Shown here piece after piece: positions 11,401-20,800 of a DNA stretch of 64,000 nucleotides. The stretch spans positions 434,501 through 498,500 of the forward strand of contig NC_086179.1 of the NCBI RefSeq assembly GCF_023053635.1, read 5' to 3'. Origin of the DNA: Elgaria multicarinata webbii. Its lineage: Eukaryota; Chordata; Lepidosauria; Squamata; Anguidae. How positions within the stretch are numbered: position 1 is the first letter of the stretch; each line of letters starts with the position of its first letter. The position numbers and the translations under genes are program-made. A model generated the notes under the pieces. It had not been told where the DNA came from and searched no databases. It saw only the letters and a program-made list of their open reading frames with translations.

Positions 11401-12040
11401 ATGAGCCAACAGTGCGATATGGCTGCAAAAAAGGCAAATGCTATTTTGGGCTGCGTTAATAGAAGTATAGCTTCCAAATCACATGAGGTACTGGTTCCTC
11501 TCTATTCGGCCCTGGTTAGGCCTCATCTAGAGTATTGCGTCCAGTTCTGGGCTCCACAATTCAAGAAGGATGCAGACAAGCTGGAGCGGGTTCAGAGGAG
11601 GGCAACCAGGATGATCAGGGGTCTGGAAACAAAGCCCTATGAAGAGAGACTGAAAGAACTGGGCATGTTTCGCCCTGGAGAAGAGAAAATTGAGGGGAGA
11701 CATGATAGCACTCTTCAAATACTTAAAAGGTTGTCACACAGAGGACGGCCGGGATCTCTTCTCGATCCTCCCAGAGTGCAGGACACGGAATAACGGGCTC
11801 AAGTTAAAGGAAGCCAGATTCCAACTGGACATCAGGAAAAACTGCCTGACTGTTAGAGCAGTACGACAATGGAATCAGTTGCCTGGTGAGGTTGTGGGCT
11901 CTCCCACACTAGAGGCCTTCAAGAGGCAGCTGGACAACCATCTGTCAGGGATGCTTTAGGGTGGATTCCTGCATTGAGCAGGGGTTGGACTCGATGGCCA
12001 TGTAGGCCCCTTCCAACTCTGCTATTCTATGATTCTATGA
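8490..12040 (+). mobile_element. CR1 LINE with endonuclease and partial reverse transcriptase, split by an LTR
   Basis: 8,650-9,534 encodes an almost complete apurinic-type endonuclease: TNAQSMGNKQ, IGITETWWDDS, MGDFNYPDICW and the closing ESDHVILEF are all present. Reverse transcriptase begins at 9,580-10,120 with FKSPGPDELHPRIIKEL, is interrupted by the LTR at 10,127-10,885, and resumes at 10,891 with KKGKKEEPGNYRPVSLTS. The central segment with FRKGRSC and DF-KAFD is missing near 10,980-11,030, so this is an internal deletion. 11,095-11,790 continues with FNIFINDLDKEVQ, KFADDAKLGGIAN and LEYCVQFWAPQFKKD. The 3' UTR ends in ATTCTATGATTCTATGA. ORF1 and the 5' end are absent. Confidence 0.93.
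10127..10885 (+). mobile_element. Solo LTR (retrovirus-like or LTR retrotransposon), inserted in CR1
   Basis: A 759-base insert begins TGTGAAGGA and ends TCCTTCACA, the TG...CA inverted ends of an LTR. It is flanked by the 5-base duplication GTCCC at 10,122-10,126 and 10,886-10,890. An AATAAA lies near 10,758, which fixes the sense strand. No internal genes are present, so it is a solo LTR left by recombination. The 5-base duplication fits gypsy-type elements and some endogenous retroviruses; the family is not resolved. It is younger than the CR1 copy it interrupts. Its ends are clean and look whole. Confidence 0.85.
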
Positions 12041-12819
12041 AATACGGGTCGAAAAACCAAGTTGCTGCTCAAAACAAAAAACATCTCATCATTTAGACAT
12101 AATTTTGGATGTCAGCTGTTGACCAAGTATATTAATTCCATGCCCCCAAACAGGCTACAGAAATAACTGGCATGATGTGGGGACATCCGGGCCAAGGCGG
12201 GGCCCTGCTCTCTGTCCAGCTCTGGAAGGTCCCCCACCCACCCGCACAGGAGACCAAAGTGGCAAGGGGTGGGGGAACGGGGCGACGCTTTGCTACTGCT
12301 GTGGAACCTGCTGCTCCAGAATCCCTCAAACTCTGCAAGGGTTCAAGGTGAGCCACAGCACGCTGTCCCTCCAGCCCACAGAGCAGCCTTCCCTTCCGCT
12401 GCCATCGGAGGAAGCAGCAGGGCCCTCTCCACCTTCCCCAGCAGCCTGTAGCCCTCTGGCCAGGGTCAGCTGCTGGGAATAAGCGTCAAGCTGCGTGGTG
12501 GATGGAAGGGGAGCTATGAAATACGAAGCGGAGAAAGATCTGTAACAAACCGCAGACCAGAAGCCCCAGTGCAAAGGAAGAAAGTCAGAATGGAAGAAGA
12601 CGCCACAAAAGGAGAAAACCACGGCCAACCCATTCGCCACACCGTGGGGCTGAACCTGCTTCCACTGCCTCTTCTGTGCTGCCCCTTGAACTGACATGGG
12701 GGAAAGGGATGGGCAGCCAGAAGCCTCCGGAGCGCTGCCAGGGAGGCCTGAAGAAAGCAGCAGCCCTCCTGCCACACTATTTCTCCCCCGCACTTGGGAT
12801 TCAGAGCTGGGCTGTCCCT
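12041..12819. other. Gene-free, moderately GC-rich stretch
   Basis: Overlapping open frames exist but share no motif with known proteins and lack splice context. I see nothing supportable here. Confidence 0.5.
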
Positions 12820-12985
12820 GGCAGGCTCAGAGCTCACGTGCTTTGCAGCCAGGAAGCCCCAAGTTCAGCCCTCGGCATCTCTGGTCTGAAAACAACAACG
12901 ACAACAACAGGTGATGCGAATGATCCCTGGCTGCAAGTCAGAGTAGATGGACCTCGCAAGGCAGCTGCTTCCTTTGTTGAAATGC
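12820..12985 (+). mobile_element. tRNA-derived SINE-like repeat
   Basis: It has a tRNA-like head, with a B-box-like AAGTTCAGCCC after CTTTGCAGCCAGGAAG, then GGCATCTCTGG, a (CAA)n linker and a body with CAGAGTAGATGGACC. It is worn. It is not a tRNA gene, because no cloverleaf or intact boxes are present. Confidence 0.5.
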
Positions 12986-13257
12986 CATTTCTGGTTCGGT
13001 TTAAAAGTCACAGCTGCGCTGTGTGGGCTGCATTTCCCTGCGCCCTTCCCAAAGCACCGCTGCACTGGACGCAAGATGTCACTGGCGAGTGGCCATCACC
13101 ACATGAAACGAGCCGAAGCTGTAAGGACACGACAAAGGGTCACGGGGCTCCCAACACGCATTTGCCCACAGCATGAACGCAGAAAGAGCACACAGACGAA
13201 GAGACCAACAGGAACTCAAGAGCTTCTCATTAAAGGCACCTGACGCCTCCAAGATGC

Positions 13258-13529
13258 CCGTTTATTTATTTGCAGTATTTATAGGCCACTAAATATAACA
13301 AAATCCCTAAGCAGTTCACAAATATTAAAATCACATTTAAAAGACAATATTAGAAGCAATTCCAATTCCAATAACTACAAGGACCAGTAAAATGGAAGAG
13401 TGTGATTAGTTTAGTGACAGCCCAGGGAGAGCCAGCACGTTTTCAGGAGGTTTGGAAGATGCCACATTTTCTGCCTCCTGATCTGCATGAGGGAGGCCCA
13501 GCATTGGGCAAAAGGCGGGATACAAATAA

Positions 13530-13560
<31 letters not shown>

Positions 13561-14170
13561 CAAGGCACTGCATGCTGACCTTCCGTTCGTTCCAGAATGA
13601 CCAGCAAGGCCTCCTTGGCTGATCTTAAAGGTCGCCTGTGTATACATAAGGGAAGGCAGCCTGCTAAGCACCCTGTACCCAGCTGTTTAGAGCTTTGTAT
13701 TCCAGTAACACAACGTTGTACGTGGCTTGTACCTAATAGGCAGCCAGCGCAGTTCTTTTAATACAGATGTTACATGAACATAGCTGGGTGTCGTAGTGAG
13801 CACCCTAGCTGCTGCGTTCTCACTAGCTGCAGCTTCTGAAGCACGCATAAGGGCAGCCCCACACAGATTGCACTGCAGTACTCTAGCTGTGAGGCTACCA
13901 GGGCATGGATCACCATGGCAAAGCTATCCCAGTTCAGGAACTGAAATAGTTGGCAAACCAACCAAAGATGATGAATGGCCATTCTGGGCCACCAAGACCA
14001 CCTGGGCCTCAGTGACAGAGATCTATCCAGGAGCACCCCTAACCTACAAACCTGCTCCTTCAGGAGTGCAACATGATTTAAAACAGGTAAACACCCTGGT
14101 ACCTGAACCTGGGAACTACCAAACCGTAGGCTCTCTGTGTTATCGGGATTCATTTTACTGGCCTTCATTC
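13258..14170 (-). mobile_element. L2-like LINE, reverse-transcriptase C-terminal part and 3' region
   Basis: 13,770-14,168 on the minus strand reads LGVLLDRSLSLRPRWS, VIHALVASQLEYCSAI and VGLPLCVLQKLQLVRT, the L2-clade reverse-transcriptase C-terminal region. An untranslated part with an (AAT)n run at about 13,530-13,560 and an AT-rich tail to 13,258 follows on the minus strand. Gaps suggest that two fragments are merged here. Confidence 0.7.
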
Positions 14171-14295
14171 AAGCCATAACTAAGCTTCCATATTTTATAT
14201 TTTACACTGTACTTTATAGTTTTAATTTTTGTGAAGTGCCCAGACAGCTTCAGCTGTTGGATGGTACAGAAATAAGATAAAAAATAAATAAAAAC
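14171..14295 (+). mobile_element. LINE 3' tail with hairpin and (TAAA)n
   Basis: It contains TTTTTGTGAAGTGCCCAGAC, a stem-loop AGCTTCAGCT, and an AAATAAATAAA tail. It is the same 3' end as at 39.3 and 49.6 kb. Confidence 0.6.
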
Positions 14296-14540
14296 ATCTG
14301 AAGAGCCATGCAGGATCAGAGCAAGAACAGTCCAGCACCCTGTTCACACAGTGGCCAACCAGCTGTCAACAAGGAACCAACAAGCAGGACACAAGTGAAA
14401 CAGCACCCTCCCACCCATGTTCCCCAGCAACTGGTGTATACAGGCTTTATGACTCTGATCCTGGAGTTCGCACACAGCCATCAGGACTAGATTGCATAAG
14501 AGCATCAGAAGGGCCCTGATGCTGGATCAGACCAAGGGTC

Positions 14541-14574
<34 letters not shown>

Positions 14575-14770
14575 TATATAGCACCATCAGTGTACATGCA
14601 CCATCTAGTCCAGCACTCTGTTCACACAGTGGCCAAGTAGCAGTTGAACAGGGAAAAGCCTTCTCCTCCAGGAATTTATCGAACCCCCTTTTAAGGCCAT
14701 CCAAACTGGCGACCACCAGACCTTGTGGTAGTGAATTCCATAGTTTAACTATGCGCTGTGTGAGAAGAAT
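14296..14770 (-). mobile_element. Two CR1/L3-like LINE 3' ends, one with an (ATT)n insert
   Basis: 14,296-14,490 and 14,495-14,770 both carry the 3' end seen at 4,823-5,040. In the second, an (ATT)n plus TATATAGCACCATCAGTG insert at 14,543-14,602 splits GGTCCAT from CATCTAGTCCAGC. CCAT is repeated on both sides, so a later short element jumped in. The C-terminal FKRGFDKFLEEKA-type reading is visible on the minus strand at 14,650-14,720. Confidence 0.7.
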
Positions 14771-15149
14771 TAAATAATTGCATCTAGGCACCAGTTCAGA
14801 CTGTGCACAGGCTCTCCTGACGCAGATGTCACAGCGAAGCAGAGCTGGGTGTCGTCAGTATCCTGGTGACCCCATGCCCCAAATCTCCTGGCGACTGCTC
14901 CCAACGGCGGCTTCTGTTGGTCTGCAAAGCCAACTTTCCATTAAAGCAGGCAAGGGGTGCAATGTCTTTTGGCCCTCGAGAGCCACACATGATGATGGCT
15001 CGGAGGGTGAGCGGGGGTGGCGGCACTTCACATGCGCGAGCGTGCACTCCCAAACATCAGCAGTCCTTATACAGACTCCTCTTTCCTCACTACTGGCAGC
15101 AGGGAAAGGCTGAGCTGTATGAGGATACCTGAGGAACCGAGTGGAGAGT
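14771..15149. other. Gene-free stretch with a worn LINE linker
   Basis: 14,820-14,930 resembles the L2-like untranslated region. Nothing else was recognised. Confidence 0.35.
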
Positions 15150-15480
15150 AGAGGCAGGTAGTTTTATAAATAAATTCAATGCCGATGTTGACCCAAAATG
15201 CAAAACCTCCATTTTGACGCTAGGCATAATTAGGAAATGAACTGAAAGTAAAACTGCCACCACTCCTACTGCCCTTAAACAAATCTATGGGGCGACCACG
15301 CTTGGAATACTGTCTACAGTTCTGGTCACCACACCTAAAAAAAGTATATTGGAAAAGTGCAAAAAAGGGCAACTAAAATGCCCAAGGGCCTGGAGCAGCT
15401 CCCCTGAGAGGAAACGTTGCAATGCCTGGGACTATTTAGCTTAAAAAGAGGTGGGTAAGGGGAGACATGCCGGAGTGGTA
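15150..15480 (+). mobile_element. CR1-like LINE fragment
   Basis: A frameshifted plus-strand reading gives TALKQIYGATTLG and a worn form of CLQFWSPHLKKV, the C-terminal end of CR1-type reverse transcriptase. It ends near GGGGAGACATG. Confidence 0.55.
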
Positions 15481-15925
15481 CAAAATTCGGGTTGGCGTGG
15501 AGGAAGTGGAGAGGGCGCCCTGTTCCTCCCTCTCTCCAGAATCCAATGGGGTTAGGGCAGAACGGGGACAGATAAAAGGAAGGAGGCGGAGTCTCCACAC
15601 AGCCGAGGGCCAGCAGTTCTCCAGCTCACCAAAAACCCTCCCAAATGCAGTTTCAGTCTTGTTTCACCTCGCTCCTATTTGCGTTTTTCCCTGCAGCCTG
15701 TTCCACTGGGGGGAAGTGTGCAACCCCGGTGCCCATTTTTCCGCCCAAGCGTGGGCGGGAGGAGGCGGCGGCTGTTTCTGCTGCGCTCCCGCCCTGCTTG
15801 TGGGGGCTTGGGGCTGGGCCGCTGTGGGAACACAGAGCTGGCCTGGATGGACCCCTTGTTCTGACCCGGCACCAGGGCTCCTCCGACGCTCTTACGAAGC
15901 CGCCCTCCTGCCAAGATCCGGGCCG
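15481..15925. other. GC-rich gene-free stretch
   Basis: The sequence grows richer in CpG toward the right. No coding motif is supported. Confidence 0.4.
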
Positions 15926-16185
15926 GCTCATTGTATTTATTATTGCGTCGCTATCCCGCCTTTTTCCCGCTTAAGGAGCCCCAGGCGGCGCACATAACCC
16001 TCCTCCTCCTCTCCATGTTGTCCTCACCACCACAACCACCCCGTGAGGTAGGCTGGGCTGAGAGTCTGTGCCTGGCCCAAAGTCACCCAGCGGTCTTCCA
16101 TGGCCGAGCGGGGACGAGAACCTCGATCTCCCGACTCCCAGTCCAGCACGCCACGCTGGTTTAGCTCCCGAGAACAGGCACGGGG
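15926..16185 (-). mobile_element. Sauria-type SINE
   Basis: The reverse complement gives a tRNA-like head, with GGGAGATCGAGGTTC-type and ACTCGGCCATGG-like parts. Next come GGGTGACTTTGGGCCAG and CCTACCTCACGGGG, and a 3' body with GCTCCTTAAGCGGGAAAAA. It matches the plus-strand copy at 59,105-59,340. Sauria SINEs have a BovB-like 3' end; I infer the class from the head and body. Confidence 0.75.
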
Positions 16186-17755
16186 GCGAGCGCGGCTTCT
16201 CTCCGAGGGGGGCAGATCCGAGGGGGGCTCCGCCTCCGCCCCCCGCCACACACTCACACTCCGCGGAGTCGGGGGCTGCCCGAGGGGGCCGCCTCGAAGG
16301 GGGGCATCAGCCCCGAGTGCCCGGAGGCGGCGGCCGTCCAGTCCCGGTCGCTGCAGGCGGCCCCCTCGGCGCCCCCGGAGTCCCCCTCCCCTCCCCGGTG
16401 GGCAGCGGGAGCAAAGGCCTGGCTCCCTTCGGCAGGAGAGGCCGGGAGCGGGCCCGGGGCCGCGGCGCACCTACCTGCCCGCCCGCCCACCTGGCCTCGC
16501 GAGGCCCCCTCGGCGCCGGCCGCGGCACGCTGGGCTTGCCGGGCCCTCCTCGGCGGCGGCGGCCCCGGGCGCGCGATTGGCTGCTCCGCCGCGGTGGCGG
16601 CTCCGGCTCCGAAATGGCGGCGGCCCCGATAGAGGAGGGGGCGGGGCCAGGCAGGCGCAGGCGCAGTGCCTCTGGGAAGGCGGCGGCGGCGGCCTACCTC
16701 GCGGGGTGGTTGTGCGGCCGAGCAGCCGGGCCGGGACTGCAAGGGAGCTCGGCGGCCTGGTCCCCTGGGGCGGCTGGCTGGGGACGCTGCAGGGCGTGAC
16801 GCGGCTCCCGCGGGCCGGAGAGGCCGCCCTGGGCCCACCTGCCGAGCCTTGGGCCGAGTCCGGGCGACGCGCGAGTCCACGGCGCTTCCCCGCCCTGCCC
16901 CGAGTCTCCCCCCGCAGCGGATTCGCGTGGGCTCCGAACCGAGCCAGTGGGGGCCGCCGTGGCTGAGCGCCTGGCAGGAGCTCGGCCTTCGCGCCCGTCC
17001 GCCCGCCCACCCGCGGGGGCTGCTTCCATCCCAGGCGGCGGCTTCGGGGGCGCAGCGGCTGCGCCCTGCTGCTGCTGCTGGTCGGCGTGGCGCCGTGGGT
17101 GGAGTGCCGGGCCGGACGGGGAGCCGGGAGATCCCACCGGGTGACTCTGGGACAGCCGGCCACAGACTCTCGGGCCAGCCTGCCTCGCAGGGTTGTTGTT
17201 GCTGCTGCGAGGATATAAATGGGGAGGCGGAGGCGGGCCGCACGCCCTGGGTCCCTGAAGGACGGAGGGGGGCGCGACAGGGACGTCACGCAGGCCGAGT
17301 CCGGACGGCGCGCGGATCAAGGGCGGCTTCGCGCCCTGCCCCCGTCCCCCCCCCCCCGCCGCCGCCGCACAGCGGATGAGCGCGTCGCCCGGACTCGGCC
17401 TGCGCGGGCACCTCCGCATCCCCAGCTGCCCCTTCCCCGGCCTGGAGCCCTGCGGAGGCGCCGGACTACAGTTGCCAGCATCCCCCCAGGCAGGCGGTGT
17501 GTTGGGAGTCGTGGTCCGACGCCTCCGGAGGGGGGGGTCCACCGGCGCCCCCCCCCCCCCCACGGGGCCTTCCTCGGCCGGGACGGAGCCCCGCCCCGCC
17601 TGCCTGGGGTCGCCGCGCTGTCCGCGCGTCCCTCCCGCCCCTGGGGGCGCTGCGGGCAGCTCGGGCAACGCTGCGCTCCCTCTAGGCCGAGCGCTCTATG
17701 GCGGAAGAGGCGGGGCGGCGGATGTGGCCGCGCCGAGGGAGCCGCTGCCGTCGCC
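16186..17755. promoter_or_regulatory. CpG island upstream of DENND6B, possibly bidirectional
   Basis: The region is very rich in G, C and CpG from about 16.19 kb to past 17.99 kb. It holds ATTGG (an inverted CCAAT box) at about 16,575, a YY1-like AAATGGCGGC at about 16,612, and GCGCAGGCGCAG (NRF1-like) at about 16,655. Close to the DENND6B start is a second GGCGG-rich block with CTATGGCGGAAG at 17,696. On the minus strand a donor CAG|GTAGGT lies at 16,469-16,477, so a leftward untranslated first exon is possible. In human, PPP6R2 is head to head with DENND6B, which makes it a candidate; no PPP6R2 coding exon is in the window. Confidence 0.6.
17090..17265 (+). mobile_element. GC-shifted Sauria-type SINE fragment
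   Basis: GGGTGACTCTGGGACAGCC, GCCTGCCTCGCAGGGTTGTT and GAGGATATAAATGGGGAGGC follow the SINE body seen at 59.1-59.3 kb. Many sites are changed toward C or G inside the CpG island. A shorter piece, CCTACCTCGCGGGGTGGTTG, lies at about 16,694-16,715. Confidence 0.6.
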
Positions 17756-17886
17756 ATGGAGGCTCCCGGCCGCCCCCCGCTGTCCCCCCGCTCGGCGCTG
17801 CCCTGGGGACGGCTCTCGGCCTGGCTGGAGTGCGTCTGCGCCGTAACCTTCGACCTCGAGCTGGGCCAGGCCATAGAGGTAGATAG
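17698..17886 (+). promoter_or_regulatory. Upstream reading frame overlapping the DENND6B start
   Basis: An ATG at 17,698 opens 62 codons in another frame and ends past the DENND6B ATG at 17,756. Its start context is weak (T at -3). If the transcript begins upstream of it, it could lower initiation at the main start. Confidence 0.3.
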
Positions 17887-20800
17887 GAGGGAGGGAGGGG
17901 CGGTGCTGAGCCGGGCAGGGAGCGGAGGGCGCCGGCGGCCCCGGCCCGATGGCCTCGCGGGGCGCCCCCTCTCCCCCCCTCCCTGAAGGCCCGCCGTGTG
18001 CTCTGTTGCAGCTCGTGTACCCGCCGGACTGCGCGCTGGCCGAGAAAGAGGTAGGCCCAGCCCCCCTCCCCTCCCCTCCCGCGCTGAGGCCTGGGCTCAC
18101 GCGCCCCTTGTTGCTTCTTTCCAGAAGACGAGCATCTGCTACTTGTCCTTCCCGGACTCCTATTCAGGTAGGGAGAGAAAGAGAGAGGAGCCCCCGCGAA
18201 CCCCCCCCCCGCCCCACGACCCTGGGCCAAGGGGAGACCCTAACCCTAAACCCCCACGACCCTGGCCCAAGGGGAGACCCTGGCAAGCGCCTCGCCGAGA
18301 GGTCTGGGTGGCGGGGGAGGCGTCTGCCCTGGGGGAATTGGGGATGGGAGACTTTGGTCCACCCCAGGAGGCTGTCTTGGGGAAGGGGGAGGGTCACCCC
18401 CACCCCCCTGGGGGAAAGTCCTAAGCGCTTTGGCCCCCCTAAGACCCTGGGCGGCCCCTGGGGAAGGCCTCAGGGCTGGTGGGTGCTGAGGGAGGGCTGG
18501 GCTGGCGGCTGCTGCTCAGGACAGCCAGGCATCCTGCATGATGGTCGGGATTTGGGGTGCGTGTATGTTCCGTGATAGGGCTGGGGGGGGGGGCTGCTAA
18601 CCCTCAGCTCCATGCTTCTTCCGCCCCACCCCCTCTTCACGGTCTGTCTCAGGTAGCCTAGGAGACACCCAGTTCAGCTTTCGCTTCCGCCAGTCTGGGG
18701 GGCAGCGAAGCGTTTTGTTTGGGGATGACTTTGAGTACGACAGGGAAGCCCCAATATCGTTACAGGTTAGTTGCAGCATGCACAGAACTCAGAGCAAAGG
18801 GCAGGGGCGGGTTGCCTGGCCCTCCGGAGGCCTTGGCCTGAATTTTGCCTTCCATTCGTGGTAGTTGGCTTTGAGCATCCCTGGCGCTCAGTCCGCTGGA
18901 AGTTCTTCCTGGCAGCATCTCCGGCCAGCAAAAGACCGGTGCTGCCCAGCGGAGAGTGACAGGACAGGAGTGGGTGGGGCACGCCTGGCGGCGGCTGCTG
19001 TCCTCCCATGATGTGCAGCAGGCAGGCTCAGGCCCGTGCGTGGTGGGGAGCAACCGCCTCTCAAGCCCCAGCAGCCCTTGTCCCAGCTAAACCCTGAAGA
19101 GCCTCTCCCCTCTATCCCATGGAGAGCGGCCTCCTTCCATAGATGCCCAGTGATGTGTGAGCCGGGCCGTATGAGGATTCGTTCATTTATTCACTGCATT
19201 TCTATACCGCCCCGTAGTCAAAGCTCTCTGGGCAGTTCACAAAGTAACCCTCTCAAAAGCCATGTTCCCCCAGAGGGCTGCAGCTTTGGGGTCATCCCTA
19301 CACGGCAGCCTGGGATGAGAACCAAGGTGCGCTTAGGACTGGTGCTGGAAATGAGCAGAATTCCAAGGCCATTTGTGTTTCTCCCACACAGCGGGAATCC
19401 GCTCATTACTTCGGCTACGTGTACTTCCGGCAAGTCAAAGACAGCTCGGTGAAGAGAGGCTATTTCCAGAAGGTGAGTGATGTGATGCTACGAGGCATGT
19501 CTAGATGGAAGCCTCCAAGCGACTGCCCTGGCCTCTTCTGGGCATGGCTGCAGTTGGCCTTTTGAAAGGAGGCCACCAAGTGGGTTGAATGAGGGAGGGG
19601 GGGAAGTCCCTGGCTGGAGCAGGCGGAATGAAAGAAGGCAGCCGACCGCAAACGCCGCTGCCTCTTGCTCTCCGCGCTCCTCCACTAACTTCTCTGGGTT
19701 CGCGGCCAAAGCCTGCATGAGGCCCACAGATTGTGGTGTAGCAAAGCGAGTCCTGGGGCTGACTGGGGAAGCCGTTACCCCTGCACAGGGGATTCCTGAT
19801 CCTGCCAATGGGCAAAGCATCTGTGGCTCTGAAACACTAGACATGACCGGATAGGTTTGGCTTGTGGGTCTTGTGGAAAAAGCGAAACACTGAGAGGAGA
19901 CTAGAACTAGCTCTTCACTCAAAAGGAGAGTCTTCGTGGATTGACAGCAGTTAAATTAATCTAGCCAGAGAATTCCATTATCTCTACCACCACCCCAGCA
20001 CCACCCGGGTTACCCCCAAAGCTCAGCCTGGCAGGATGCAGCCACTGCCAACCACTGACCTTCTTCTCCCTGGCTGATCCCCGGTGGTTTGAGAGAGATG
20101 CCCCTTCCAGCGTCCCATCTCAGAATACTGGCTGCAGGCGGGGCGCAGAGGGCAAGCTACGCAGTGCGACCCGACTGAGTCTGGCCCAGCCGAGGCAAAG
20201 CTGTGCATGGGGCGTGGTGGCAGCCAAAAGCCCTGCTAGGGACCTTGAGCCCACATCGGCTTGCAAGAGAGCCCCAGGGGGCTTTGTCCTTCTGGGCGAA
20301 GGTCTGGGGGGGCCCTGTGGCGGCCCGCTCTTAGGCCGGGGGTTGTGTCTCTCTTCCAGTCCCTGGTCCTGGTGTCTCGCCTCCCCTACGTGAATCTCTT
20401 TCAGTCTCTGCTGCAGCTCATTGCACCCGAGTACTTTGACAAGCTGGACCCATGCCTGGAGGCAGGTGAGGAGTGTGCCCTTGGGCAGCCCTGTGGGGCA
20501 CGGCTTGGATGGACGGTCGCTGAGAGAAGCGCCCCCTCTGTGGGTCCCGTTCCAGGACCTTTTCCCTCTCTTTCTCCCTTCTTCCTTCCCCCAAATTCAG
20601 AAGCAGTGAGCTGCTCCTCTATCAGCAGCCCTGCCTGCACCCCACACTACTGGTCTGTCTTAATCTAGAGGACGGATCTCTTCGGGGCCCAGTCAGAATA
20701 GATTCTTTGGATTACCATGATGAAACTGGGATAGTAATGAAAGGAATGGCAGTTTATTGATAGAAAACAGATACAGAATAAAAATATAAAGAACATCTCT

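Noticed and set aside
12326-12837. Minus-strand frames of 107-155 codons upstream of DENND6B
   Set aside because: No homology recognised, overlapping frames on both strands, and no splice or promoter context.
16254-17668. Long open frames of 270-330 codons on the minus strand in the CpG island
   Set aside because: Arg/Pro/Gly/Ala-rich readings in every frame of very GC-rich DNA, with a SINE inside. No domain or conserved exon.
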